Shown here: piece by piece, positions 49,279 to 58,175 of the stretch
How positions within the stretch are numbered: position 1 is the stretch's first letter
Layout: each line of letters starts with the position of its first letter
Source: Chloroflexota bacterium
GTDB lineage: Bacteria; Chloroflexota; UBA11872; UBA12225; JAJDUF01
DNA length: 64,000 nucleotides
NCBI GenBank assembly: GCA_022826725.1
Contig: JAJDUF010000016.1
Span: forward strand, 124,001-188,000
Reading direction: 5' to 3'
The notes under the pieces: generated by a model
What the model saw: the letters and a program-made list of their open reading frames with translations, nothing else
The model's database searches: none
Told to the model about the DNA's origin: nothing
Made by a program: the position numbers and the translations under genes

Positions 49279-49947
49279 GTGCGTTACCTTGGATTAGCTC
49301 TGTTCGCGGAAGGCTCAACGGACTACCGACTACTTGGACGCCTTCTGTATCGCACAGTGGAGAACCTTTGTGTATTTCACGCCAATGACGTAGTAGAGAT
49401 CGGGGATGTTCGAGAACTCGATGCTCCCAAAGCGTATCAAGACGGTAACCGGGCAACCCGGATTCTCGAAGCTGCACGTCAAGACATTGGCGCCTTCCAT
49501 ATCCTCTTCATTCATGCCGACGCGAACGGCGATGCCGACAGAGCGCGGCAGGAGCGCATAGAGCCGGCAGTTCGGCTGATCCGACAAGAGGAGAGACTGA
49601 CCAACACGCACAGCGTCGCCGTCGTACCGGTCCGAGAGACTGAGGCCTGGGCGCTTGCAGACGGAGACGCCCTGCGCGGCGCTTTCGGAACAATACTCGA
49701 CGACGAGGGGCTGGGGATTCCTGCCCGGCCGCAGGAAGTCGAGCGCCTCTCAGAGCCAAAGCAGGCGCTCGATCATGCCCTGCGGGAAGCTGTCGGTGGA
49801 CGCAGGAGACGCCGCCACCAAGTAACAACGTACTTGAACGCGATCGGCGAGCGTGTTGACCTCACGCGGCTCAGAGCGGTGCCGGCCTACCGGCGGTTCG
49901 AGGGCGATCTGCGTGCTGCGCTGAGGCAACTTGGATACATCCACTAG
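49279..49947 (+). CDS. DUF4276-type, TOPRIM-like protein
   Basis: A 222-residue protein starting with GTG 49279, five bases after the ATPase stop. Its opening LGLALFAEGSTDYRLLGRLL supplies an E-G-x-T-[DE] acidic motif on strand 1, and ILFIHADANGDADRA supplies a D-x-(N)-x-D motif, together the hallmark of a TOPRIM fold as in OLD nucleases. VVPVRETEAWALAD is another conserved DUF4276 stretch. With the upstream ATPase it probably forms an ATP-regulated nuclease. The family assignment is made by eye. Basic residues RRRRRHQ at ~180 may contact nucleic acid. Confidence 0.8.
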   Translation: MRYLGLALFAEGSTDYRLLGRLLYRTVENLCVFHANDVVEIGDVRELDAPKAYQDGNRATRILEAARQDIGAFHILFIHADANGDADRARQERIEPAVRLIRQEERLTNTHSVAVVPVRETEAWALADGDALRGAFGTILDDEGLGIPARPQEVERLSEPKQALDHALREAVGGRRRRRHQVTTYLNAIGERVDLTRLRAVPAYRRFEGDLRAALRQLGYIH

Positions 49948-50015
49948 CCGCCGATCCGTGCGCTTGTAAGCCGGCCGGGAGCACCGTGATCCTGCGTAGC
50001 AATCGTGGTCATGCA

Positions 50016-50045
50016 TTGTGAAAGCGGGCTGCGCCGTGCTACAGT
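50016..50045 (+). promoter_or_regulatory. Candidate promoter of folE2
   Basis: TTGTGA (50016-50021) and TACAGT (50040-50045) are separated by 18 bases, 54 bases before the preferred folE2 ATG at 50100. Some folE2 genes are controlled by zinc-responsive Zur; I see no convincing Zur box in the leader. Confidence 0.3.
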
Positions 50046-50099
50046 CCCGTCTAACGAAATTTCGCCGGGGTGCTTTCTCCACACGATACGAGTATCACG

Positions 50100-50957
50100 A
50101 TGCAAGACGTACAAGCGCTACCTGACGCGCGACAGGTCCCCGTTCAACGTGTTGGTATCAAGGACCTCCACCTGCCCATCCGCGTGCTCCAGCGGGACGG
50201 GCACACCCAGCCGGTCACCGCCACGATTGCCTTGAGTGTGGACCTCTCGTCGCACGACAAGGGTACCCACATGAGCCGCTTTGTCGAGCTACTGGAGGAG
50301 TGGCGGGAGCAGGCGTGGTCGGCGCGGGCGATTGAGCGCTTGCTGGCCGACGCACGCCGCCGGCTGGAGGCCCACAGCGCCCACGTAAACGTGCGTTTTC
50401 AGTTCTTCCTGGACAAGGATTCGCCCGTGACCGGGCAGCGCAGCGCCATGCCCTATGCCTGCCGGTTCACGGGCAGTCTGACGACGGCCGGCGTTGATCT
50501 CGTCACCGGCGTCGAGGTGCCCATGACCACGCTCTGCCCGTGCAGCAAAGAAATCTCCACGGTCGGCGCCCATAGCCAGCGGTCTTGGCTACGAGTCAAG
50601 GTGCGGCCGGTACCGGGCGCGTCGCTCTGGCTGGAGGACCTCATCACCGACTTGGAGACGCATGGGAGCTGTGAGGTGTACCCGCTGCTCAAGCGGCCGG
50701 ACGAAAAGTACGTGACCGAGCGCGCGTACCACAATCCCAAGTTCGTCGAAGACGTGCTACGCGATGCCGTCGTCGCGCTGCGGCAATTGCCAGACATCGC
50801 CTGGTTTGCGGCGGAATGCGAGGCTGCCGAGTCGATCCATGCCCACAACGCCTTTGCCTTCCAGCAAGAGACGCTCCGCAGCAGCACCGAGACGGCTACT
50901 TTCCATCAAAACGGTGTTGCAACTCCCGCAGTTGCCAAGAACGTGGCTGCGCCCTAA
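50100..50957 (+). CDS. folE2: GTP cyclohydrolase FolE2 (type IB)
   Basis: A 285-residue enzyme that converts GTP to dihydroneopterin triphosphate, the first step of folate or other pterin synthesis. The N-terminus MQDVQALPDAR, then VPVQRVGIKDLHLPIRV, is typical of the type IB family. The catalytic region is VEVPMTTLCPCSKEISTVGA, with Cys and His residues that bind metal, followed by HSQRSWLRV. Type IB enzymes work with metals other than zinc. The start is ATG 50100 by family alignment; a GTG at 50070 is possible. The last ~35 residues are longer than usual and look disordered. Confidence 0.9.
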   Translation: MQDVQALPDARQVPVQRVGIKDLHLPIRVLQRDGHTQPVTATIALSVDLSSHDKGTHMSRFVELLEEWREQAWSARAIERLLADARRRLEAHSAHVNVRFQFFLDKDSPVTGQRSAMPYACRFTGSLTTAGVDLVTGVEVPMTTLCPCSKEISTVGAHSQRSWLRVKVRPVPGASLWLEDLITDLETHGSCEVYPLLKRPDEKYVTERAYHNPKFVEDVLRDAVVALRQLPDIAWFAAECEAAESIHAHNAFAFQQETLRSSTETATFHQNGVATPAVAKNVAAP

Positions 50958-51060
50958 CCGCGGGACCACGCCGCTACGCCGCCGGGAGGGGGCTGCAGGG
51001 GTGCTGGCCAGCAGTTCATCCACTTCGCCGGAGCTGTCCGAACACTCATTTCCGCTGGCG

Positions 51061-51543
51061 CTAGAACTCGAAGTCGCCCTCCCAGTGCAGCCTGCACAAC
51101 TCTTCCGGCATTAGACTCCGTACCGCCTCGGCCCGGGCTATCAGCGCCGGCAGCCAATGGTCGGCTGGGAAGAGCGCCTGCGCATCGTCCGCCGTGACCC
51201 ACCTGTGCTCCGAATGTTCGTCGCTTACTCTGAGTCCGGCGGCGTCGGGAATCGAACAGCCGAAGCTCAGACCGACCATCTCGTTCTCCGGTACCGCGTC
51301 ACCCCGGTAAAAATGAGTGGTGCCCAAGATGCACTCAAGGCGCACTTCCCGTCCCAACTCCTCCTTGGACTCTCGACGTAGCGCGTCAATGAAGCCCTCT
51401 CCCTGTTCAAGTCTGCCGGAGCCGGTCTCCCACTGCCCGGGGGCATAGTCTCTGTTCGACGCTCTGCGAAGCAGAAGATACCTTCCGTCGTCACGACGCC
51501 ATACCAGCATGGCTATCATTGCTAGGAAGCGCCCTACGACCAT
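51061..51543 (-). CDS. NUDIX hydrolase
   Basis: A ~160-residue hydrolase from ATG 51543 (GGGAG lies six bases upstream; ATG 51549 is the alternative). The Nudix box G-x5-E-x7-R-E-x2-E-E-x-G is read in GRLEQGEGFIDALRRESKEE. Such enzymes split nucleoside diphosphates linked to another group. The placement downstream of the MFS gene on the same strand, with 13 bases between, indicates one operon. Substrate is unknown; dihydroneopterin triphosphate is conceivable because folE2 is next door, but folE2 is on the other strand and this is speculation. Confidence 0.86.
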   Translation of the reverse strand: MVVGRFLAMIAMLVWRRDDGRYLLLRRASNRDYAPGQWETGSGRLEQGEGFIDALRRESKEELGREVRLECILGTTHFYRGDAVPENEMVGLSFGCSIPDAAGLRVSDEHSEHRWVTADDAQALFPADHWLPALIARAEAVRSLMPEELCRLHWEGDFEF

Positions 51544-51556
51544 CGTCATCTCCCAT

Positions 51557-52879
51557 CTAGTGCCTAGTCTCATCCTCAGCTATGCCCTGCGGCGCGGCGG
51601 CGGCGCGTGGCGAGCGCAGCCCGATGGTGGCGAGCGCAGCCAACGCCAGCACCACCCCACCGGCGCTGATGAAGATACCTTGGGGAGTGAGCAGGCCGCT
51701 CAACAGCGCGACGAGCAGCGGGCCGGCCACGCCGCCCAGGGACGCCGACGATTCCTTGATCCCGACCACCCGCGAGCGGTGTTGCGCGGCGGTGATGTCG
51801 AGATACAGGGCACTCAACGCCGGGGCCATGAGCGCGCCACCCATGCCAGCCGCCAACGCCACCAAGAGCATCAGCGGGAACGAGGTAATGAAGCCGACGC
51901 CAAAGTAGAAGGTCGTCGTGAGTAGCAGTCCGACGAGGATGATCGGCTTACGCCCGAAACGGTCGCTCGCTTTCCCCAAGCCAGCTTGACCGATGACCAT
52001 CGCTAGGCCGTAGACGCCGGCGACCACGCCAAACCGCACGGTGCTCCAGCCCAACTCATCATAGAAATAGAAGACCATCTGCGGCTCCACGTAGGCGAAG
52101 GCGAAGACCCCGCCGAAGTCGAGCGCCAGCAGCGTCCCGAAGAAGTAGAGCGGCCGCGGCAGCGACGACCAGACCGATTCGCTCGCTGTCAATCCCTGAG
52201 CGGCAGCCTGCTGGCGCCGCAGTGCGGCTCGTCGTCGTGTCGCGCGCGGCCGCGTCTCCGGCACCAGCACGCTCGCCGCGGCCAACGCGGCGGCGGCCAG
52301 TACGGCCGAGGCTACGAACGGGGCGGCAAATCCCCAGCCGTCGTAGAGTACGCCGCCGATCACCGGACCGAAGATGAACCCGGCGCCGTAGCTGCCCATG
52401 ACGATGCCGACCCACTGCGCCCGCTGCCGATCCGGCACGACATCGCCCACGACGCCCATCGCCGCCGGGAAAAGCCCCGCCGTCAGCGCCCCTTCGAGCG
52501 CCCGTATTGCGGTGAACACTGCTACCGTCGGTGCCAGGAGAAATCCGATATTGGCGACGACATAGGCGGCCAGAGCGGCGAGAATGAGCGGGCGGCGGCC
52601 GAAGCGGTCGGCCAGTGTGCCCATGAACGGTGCCGCCACAAACTGCGCCAGCGCAAAGGACATCGTCATCAGCCCTAGCGCTTCCACGCCCGAGCCGAAC
52701 TCGCCCAGCCGGCGCGCAAAGACGGGCATGATGATGCCGTAACCGGTCATCACGATCCCGACGCTGGCGGCGAGGAGCAGGATGGTGCTGCGGGCGCGGC
52801 GCTCGCTCAGGCCGGATTTCACGCCCTCCGTTGCGACGTCCGTCCGTCCGAGGTTTTCCGGTATAGCCGGGGCGCTCAC
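51557..52879 (-). CDS. Major facilitator superfamily transporter
   Basis: A 440-residue permease from GTG 52879, which overlaps the stop of the upstream remnant frame as GTGA. Twelve hydrophobic segments are evident. The loop after helix 2 reads PFMGTLADRFGRRPLILAAL, the signature of the superfamily, and QAGLGKASDRFGRKPIILVG is the matching motif in the second half. It resembles drug exporters of the TetA/Bcr type. The central loop is long and basic (TRPRATRRRAALRRQQAAAQ). The substrate is unknown. Confidence 0.87.
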   Translation of the reverse strand: MSAPAIPENLGRTDVATEGVKSGLSERRARSTILLLAASVGIVMTGYGIIMPVFARRLGEFGSGVEALGLMTMSFALAQFVAAPFMGTLADRFGRRPLILAALAAYVVANIGFLLAPTVAVFTAIRALEGALTAGLFPAAMGVVGDVVPDRQRAQWVGIVMGSYGAGFIFGPVIGGVLYDGWGFAAPFVASAVLAAAALAAASVLVPETRPRATRRRAALRRQQAAAQGLTASESVWSSLPRPLYFFGTLLALDFGGVFAFAYVEPQMVFYFYDELGWSTVRFGVVAGVYGLAMVIGQAGLGKASDRFGRKPIILVGLLLTTTFYFGVGFITSFPLMLLVALAAGMGGALMAPALSALYLDITAAQHRSRVVGIKESSASLGGVAGPLLVALLSGLLTPQGIFISAGGVVLALAALATIGLRSPRAAAAPQGIAEDETRH

Positions 52880-53031
52880 GACTCGATCCCCGGCGCTACG
52901 AGCAGCGTGGCGAGGTCCATGCAGATCGTCTCCCGCTGAATGAGGCCGTCGCTCACGTCGTAGACGGAAACGCCGCACAGGCGGTTCGTCTCACTGGTGG
53001 GCAGCGCGCTCCGCTGACTGTGTTTTCCCAT
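52876..53031 (-). pseudogene. C-terminal remnant of a SnoaL/NTF2-like protein
   Basis: A 51-codon reverse frame from ATG 53031 that is absent from longer-frame views. Its second half reads VSVYDVSDGLIQRETICMDL and ATLLVAPGIES, which resembles the last strand and helix of SnoaL/NTF2-like proteins (a G-x-S-x-Y-x-V-x-D-G-x-I pattern followed by D-L-A-T-L-L). A full member has about 130 residues, and an in-frame stop lies 30 bases upstream, so most of the gene is lost. Its stop overlaps the MFS start (GTGA), so the ancestral gene was probably coupled to the transporter. Confidence 0.6.
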
Positions 53032-53249
53032 CGCGCCGTTTCTCGGTCTGTGGGCAATCTCATCAGTGTAGCGCGGCGGACCCGACTCGCGACGGCCGGC
53101 TCCGGCGCGTGCCCGGACGCTGAGCGCGGCACCGAGGGGTGTATCATAGTGCGCGGGTATTGCTGAGTTCGTAACGCCGGAGCCGTGTGGACGGTTACCG
53201 AACGTGCGGCACGGGTGCCGGGGAAATCGAGGCTGAGGGGAGCGATTGC

Positions 53250-54260
53250 ATGGTGAAGCGGTACGGCTGGGGCATCATTGGCTGTGGAGTGATTGCCCCC
53301 AGCCACATCAACGGCGTGCGAGCGAACGACGCGCGTGCCGAGGTCGTCGGGCTGTATGACCTGATCCTGGACCGCGCCAAGGAGCGCCAGGCCGAACTGG
53401 ACATCCCGTTTGCGACAGATGATATTGACGCCTTTCTCGCGCGGGACGATATTGACGTGGTGAGCATCTGCACGCCCAGCGGCGCGCACAGCGACGGGGT
53501 GATTGCGGCGGCACAGGCTGGCAAGCATGTCCTCTGCGAGAAGCCGCTCGGCATCACCCACGCCCAACTCGACGCTGCTATCGCGGCGGCACAGCAGGCC
53601 GGAGTGAAGCTCGGCTGCGTGTTCCAGCGCCGCACCGAGCCGGTCAACCGGCAACTCCGGCAATTGATCCAGGAAGGCAAGCTCGGCAAGATCGTCTTCG
53701 CTGACCTTGTCGGCAAAGACTATCGCGCCCCGGAGTACTACCGGAGCGCCGGTTGGCGGGGAACGATCGCCTTCGACCGCGGCTGTCTGATGAACCAGGG
53801 GGTCCACTACCTGGACTTGCTGCTCTGGCTGATGGGCGAGCCGGTCGTCGAGGTGGCCGGATTTTGGGATACGCTCCGGCACGACATCGAGTCCGAGGAC
53901 ACCCTCGCGGCCACCCTGCGCTTTGCCAGTGGTGCGCTCGCCACGGTGTCGTACACCACCTCGCTCTCCCGCCGCGGCCTGCCCTCGCATATCGGTATTC
54001 ACGGGACGGACGGCAACATTCTGCTCGATGACCGCCGCGGAGAGACGCTGGTCGAGATCGGCGGCGAGCCGGTGCCGCTGGCGGACGGAGCGGATCAGCC
54101 AGTTGGCCACGCGGCGCATGTCGCCGATCTCATTCAGGCCATTGACGAGGATCGTGCGCCGGGGATCACGGGCGAATCGGGACGCACGGCCGTAGACGTG
54201 GCGCTCGCCATCTATGAGGCCTCGGACACCCGCTCGGTCGTGCGGCTCCCGGCACGTTGA
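53250..54260 (+). CDS. Gfo/Idh/MocA-family oxidoreductase
   Basis: A 336-residue enzyme from ATG 53250 after GAGGCTGAGGGGAGCG. All family marks are present: WGIIGCGVIAPSHINGVRAN for NAD, GKHVLCEKPLGITHAQLDAA with the lysine, GCLMNQGVHYLDLLLWLMGE, and IHGTDGNILLDD near the end. It is divergent from the MFS operon and convergent with the membrane protein genes. Relatives include UDP-N-acetylglucosamine 3-dehydrogenases and myo-inositol dehydrogenases. Confidence 0.88.
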   Translation: MVKRYGWGIIGCGVIAPSHINGVRANDARAEVVGLYDLILDRAKERQAELDIPFATDDIDAFLARDDIDVVSICTPSGAHSDGVIAAAQAGKHVLCEKPLGITHAQLDAAIAAAQQAGVKLGCVFQRRTEPVNRQLRQLIQEGKLGKIVFADLVGKDYRAPEYYRSAGWRGTIAFDRGCLMNQGVHYLDLLLWLMGEPVVEVAGFWDTLRHDIESEDTLAATLRFASGALATVSYTTSLSRRGLPSHIGIHGTDGNILLDDRRGETLVEIGGEPVPLADGADQPVGHAAHVADLIQAIDEDRAPGITGESGRTAVDVALAIYEASDTRSVVRLPAR

Positions 54261-54285
54261 CGACCGGGCCGCCACTCTCTCGGCG

Positions 54286-56223
54286 CTAGGCGGAAGCGGG
54301 CGCGGCTTTGGGCAGCGGGTAGCCTTCCGGAACGGTGGAGAGCTGCCAGCCGCTGGCCTGTTGAACCTGCTCCCACCGGTAGCCGCGACTGGTGAAGGTG
54401 GTGATGTCGCGTATCCAGCGCCGGTGGCGACCGTCATAGACGTAGATTTGGCCGAACGGATCGCGCACGAGATCGCCGGCTGCCAGCCTGAGCGGCTCGA
54501 ATGGCGGCGGCTGCACCTCCCACAGGGTCAGGGTGTCCCCGGCGGCAACCTGTCTTAGCAGTGGAGAGGGATACGGCGGCCGGCCTCGGCCCGGACGGTA
54601 CAGGACAAACCGCACACCAAGTCCCTCAAGTAACTCGCTTTGGCGTTGCAGTGTGGCCGGCTCGACGAAGAATTGGCGACGCAGCAGTTTCGCATGACCC
54701 CGCAACTCGGTGAGCCAGCCGCTGGCGATACGCTTGTTGGTCGCTGACAGGATAAGGCGATCAAGGTTCTCACTGTTACTGAGGACGAGATCGTTAAGTG
54801 CGCCGCGCCGGTGCAGCTCGGCGATGACGGCGGCATCCGCCCCGGATAGTCCCAGGCCACCGGCGTTCGCCTCGTAGTGGACGGCTGCGGCGTAAAATCC
54901 AATGCTTGGCACACCGGCGAGGAGCGCCAGGCCCACGACCACCAAGTGACTGCGCCGCGACAACAGGCCGGCCAAGCCTACCGCCAGCAGATCGGCGGTG
55001 AGCAGGGCCAGCGGCAGGACGGCGAGCGTCGCCATGTCGAGGGGACGCAAGGCGGAGTAATCCAGCGGGACCGCGAGCAGGAAGACACCGCAGAGCGCCC
55101 AGCAGTAGAGGAGCGCCGCGATGTGTGGATGCAGCCGCGTGTCGGCGCCAGCGATACGCGCGATAGGCCACGCCAGCCCACCGGCAGCCGCCGTGCCCAA
55201 GGCCAGCAGCACAAACCCTGGCGGCACCAAGAAATCCTGGGGATTTCCCCCGGGGGGATGCCCCCAGAGGTACGCCCACGCCGGCTCGGTCTGCGTCAGG
55301 CCCAGGTACCAGCGGTACACCGGCCAGGCCAGGCCGAGTATCAGCGGGATACCGGCGATGATCCGCAGCCGCTGTCTTCCCGTTGCCGCGCCCGAGCCGG
55401 CCGCCACCAGAATTGCCAAGGTAGTGGCCGGCGCTGCGATGTGGAAGGTGGCCGGGGTGAGCGGCTGGGCGGCGGCGAGTGCGACGCCAGCGCCCACCCA
55501 GCCGATGACGGCAGTGCGCCACGAGCCGGCGCGCAGCGCGCCGGCCGTGCAGGCGAGCAGCACCGCCTGCGCGGCTACAATCGCGAGCCGCTCGGGCGCA
55601 ATCCACGTGTCCACGATGGGACTGCCAAAGGCGGTCCCTTGCTTCAGTGCATCGAGCGGCGCACTCCAGAACTGCCGATAGAACCACGGTCGGTCAACGA
55701 GGTCGAGCGCGGCGCCGGCAAAGTGGAGCCAGCGCCAGCCGCCACCGAGCACAATCAAGACGGCGGCGAGCGCGCGCGTGCCGCCGTCCGGCAGGGTCGC
55801 ACGCAGCAAAGCTTTCAGCCCCAGGATTAGTACGGCTGCCAACAGGATGGTAAAGGTGGCCCAACGGAGGTCCGGCGCTGCATGTTCGACACCACGCCCA
55901 ACCTGCGCCAAGACCCACCACCAGGGGTGCAAGAGCGTCGGATGTTGGGGTAGCGGCGAGGCGCGGTTGGTGGCGAGGGGTGAACGGGAGAGGTCGTAGC
56001 TCCACGCCAGCCGGATTGCGCCCGCTTCGCCGGCGAGGCTCGGCAGACGGGTGAGCGGCGGTTCATCCGGTACGGCGAGCCGGTCTGCGACAACCGGGAA
56101 CAGCGCCGCCGCGACCAGCACCAGCCAGAGCGCGAGGTACAGCGGCCAGCGGTCGCTGATGAACGGCGGGAGCCGGTCCAGACGCGCAAGCCCGGCGCCG
56201 CCACGCGGCTCACCTGGTAGCAT
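54286..56223 (-). CDS. Polytopic membrane protein, GT-C-like (paralogue of upstream gene)
   Basis: About 645 residues from ATG 56223, which lies inside the end of the upstream gene (14-base overlap). It has ~10 membrane segments in residues 20-440 and a C-terminal extracytoplasmic-looking domain (VRFVLYRPGRGRPPYPSPLL, GDTLTLWEVQPPPFEPLRLA) ending in IWIRDITTFTSRGYRWEQVQ-like text. The first loop carries acidic residues (VPDEPPLTRLPSLAG), as GT-C glycosyltransferases do. It shares architecture and short stretches (GWRWL) with its upstream neighbour. A role in transferring a sugar from a lipid carrier is possible but unproven. Confidence 0.7.
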   Translation of the reverse strand: MLPGEPRGGAGLARLDRLPPFISDRWPLYLALWLVLVAAALFPVVADRLAVPDEPPLTRLPSLAGEAGAIRLAWSYDLSRSPLATNRASPLPQHPTLLHPWWWVLAQVGRGVEHAAPDLRWATFTILLAAVLILGLKALLRATLPDGGTRALAAVLIVLGGGWRWLHFAGAALDLVDRPWFYRQFWSAPLDALKQGTAFGSPIVDTWIAPERLAIVAAQAVLLACTAGALRAGSWRTAVIGWVGAGVALAAAQPLTPATFHIAAPATTLAILVAAGSGAATGRQRLRIIAGIPLILGLAWPVYRWYLGLTQTEPAWAYLWGHPPGGNPQDFLVPPGFVLLALGTAAAGGLAWPIARIAGADTRLHPHIAALLYCWALCGVFLLAVPLDYSALRPLDMATLAVLPLALLTADLLAVGLAGLLSRRSHLVVVGLALLAGVPSIGFYAAAVHYEANAGGLGLSGADAAVIAELHRRGALNDLVLSNSENLDRLILSATNKRIASGWLTELRGHAKLLRRQFFVEPATLQRQSELLEGLGVRFVLYRPGRGRPPYPSPLLRQVAAGDTLTLWEVQPPPFEPLRLAAGDLVRDPFGQIYVYDGRHRRWIRDITTFTSRGYRWEQVQQASGWQLSTVPEGYPLPKAAPASA

Positions 56224-57955
56224 CGCCGCGGACCTCGTAGATGCCGATACCCCCACTCCGGAAGGCGAGCGGCCACGCCGCCTCCATCATCCGGTGCATT
56301 GTGGGCCGCTCCGCCGTCACGACGACGTGCGTCACGCCCAGATGCTCGGCGATGGCGCGTAGCTCACTCCGGGGCGTGTCCGGGTCGAAAAAGCGCCTGA
56401 TCGCACCGTCCTTCTCACGCACGCGCACGGTCATCGCATTGTGACCGCGGACCGGGCGCGCCCCCGTATACGGCGCGATATAGAGGTTGAAAGCCGGGTT
56501 GTCCGCCAGCACGACCATCGGATCGAGTGTGGTTCCGGCGGTCTCCAGCCAGGACAGCGCCGCGTGCTCGTCGCGGACCAGGTAGGAGTTTGGCGGCTGC
56601 AACCGGATGTCGCCAAGCAGCTGCTCGAAGTAGAGCGCCGAGGCCGGGACTGACAGCAGGAGCAGCAGCGCCGGCGCGAGCAGGCCGAGCCACTGGCGCG
56701 CGCGCGCAGCGGCCCAGGCGTCAACGAGCAGCCAGGCGACGAGGATAGCGCACACCAGATGGAGTCCCACCCGGAAATGCGACGGCATGGGCACCACCGG
56801 GAACACCTCCAGCAGCAGCGCGATCACGACCCACCCGAGGAGTGTCGCGCGGGCTATACGTGGCCCGCCGCCGTCCTGGGCGTTGTGCAAGTCTGACCGC
56901 CAGGTCTGCACCGTCGGTTCCATATGATTGTGCTGACCTGGCGTGTCACCTGGTGCCAGCAAGGGGATCAGCAGCGTCAGGGGCAGCAGCGGGCCGTAGT
57001 ACACCAGCAGGAACAAGACCTCGGTGGGGCCACCGCTCATCTGCGTGCTGACGTTTTGGAGGACTGTGCTGGTCCGCGAAGCGATGGCAAAGAAGGCCAG
57101 GACCGGCAGGGGCAACAGCACCAGCCAGCAGAGGCCTTCCAGGACGCGCGGCGTACTGGCTACGAGGCCAAGCCGTCCTCCGGCTACGCCGCCACCCCAG
57201 GCCGCGGCCACTCGCCCTCTCGTGCCCAACGCCAGCAGTGCGGTCAGGGACCCCAACGTAATCCACAGCGGCAGGAACTCGAACGGGTGGAAGCTGCACA
57301 AGTAGGCTAATGCTGCGCCGGCGGCAATATAGGAGCGTCGGGAGCCGGTTTGGCAACCCCGCAAGAAGAAGTGCAGGACCGCACAGACCAAGGCGCTCGC
57401 CAGGGCCAAGTGGGGGAGCGTCATCGCCTGCTGGAGCGTGCTCCCCTCGTGAATCTTGGGCCAGTACGGCAGGCCGTCCAGCAGCGAGCCGGGCGGCGCT
57501 ACCCAGACGAGCCAGCGCCACCCGCTGGCAAACAGCGCGAGTAATAGCGCCACAATGCGCGCGCGTCGCGTGAGGCCGGCGGTGGCCCCCAGCGCCAGCA
57601 CCGCCAGCGCTATCGCCACCAAGGCGCCGACGCGGAGCACGTGGAGGTACCAGAAGTGCGATGGCGTTCCCGTCCACTGCGCGAGCCAGCCAAGTGGTCC
57701 TAACAGCCCATTGAACAGGACCGGGGCGTGGACTTCAGGCGTGACCGGATTGGCAATGAGCAGCGCCGTGCCGAATTGGCGCATTTGGGCCAGGTAGTAG
57801 AACACGTCGCCGTGCCAGGCGACGACGCCGGTGAACTGGTGGTCGGTGTCCGCATACAGCGCACCGTAGACGTAGGGGATGCTTGTCAGGATCGTAGCCA
57901 GCGCAACGGCGCCGACGGCCCAGACTCTTGGGGAGGCCAGCGCTCCGTGCGTCAT
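56210..57955 (-). CDS. Polytopic membrane protein, GT-C-like
   Basis: A 581-residue membrane protein with about 11 hydrophobic segments. The first periplasmic loop reads YADTDHQFTGVVAWHGDVFY then YLAQMRQFGTALLIANPVTP, a pattern seen in GT-C-type membrane glycosyltransferases, where an early Asp is catalytic. The C-terminus has a soluble domain (VLADNPAFNLYIAPYTGARP, LGVTHVVVTAERPTMHRMME). ATG 57955 has GGAAA upstream. It is co-transcribed with the following paralogue. Substrates are unknown. Confidence 0.72.
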   Translation of the reverse strand: MTHGALASPRVWAVGAVALATILTSIPYVYGALYADTDHQFTGVVAWHGDVFYYLAQMRQFGTALLIANPVTPEVHAPVLFNGLLGPLGWLAQWTGTPSHFWYLHVLRVGALVAIALAVLALGATAGLTRRARIVALLLALFASGWRWLVWVAPPGSLLDGLPYWPKIHEGSTLQQAMTLPHLALASALVCAVLHFFLRGCQTGSRRSYIAAGAALAYLCSFHPFEFLPLWITLGSLTALLALGTRGRVAAAWGGGVAGGRLGLVASTPRVLEGLCWLVLLPLPVLAFFAIASRTSTVLQNVSTQMSGGPTEVLFLLVYYGPLLPLTLLIPLLAPGDTPGQHNHMEPTVQTWRSDLHNAQDGGGPRIARATLLGWVVIALLLEVFPVVPMPSHFRVGLHLVCAILVAWLLVDAWAAARARQWLGLLAPALLLLLSVPASALYFEQLLGDIRLQPPNSYLVRDEHAALSWLETAGTTLDPMVVLADNPAFNLYIAPYTGARPVRGHNAMTVRVREKDGAIRRFFDPDTPRSELRAIAEHLGVTHVVVTAERPTMHRMMEAAWPLAFRSGGIGIYEVRGDATR

Positions 57956-58175
57956 ACAATTTCCAGTGGGGTGTCAGTACGAGCGGGTCGTATACCCCTC
58001 GTCTATAACGTCTGCCACCTGCGATGCGAGACGAGCGAGGGCGCTGGGGAAGGGTAGACTGGCCAGAGTAGGTGAACGAGAGGGACATACCGGAGCGGGT
58101 GCTCCTGACCCGCTTCCGCAGGAAGCTCGACCGGTCCGGTCCTGTTCTTGTGACGCCGGCGGCGGAAGCTTGGCC
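57956..58175. other. Intergenic region, no clear feature
   Basis: A 220-base gap upstream of the GT-C-like operon and downstream of the zinc-ribbon gene on the same strand. I see no repeat unit, RNA gene or good promoter pair. Confidence 0.35.

Noticed and set aside
52953-54437. Reverse-strand frame of 494 codons opposite the Gfo/Idh/MocA gene
   Set aside because: It is antisense to a clear family member and runs through a gap and two other genes; codon shadow only.
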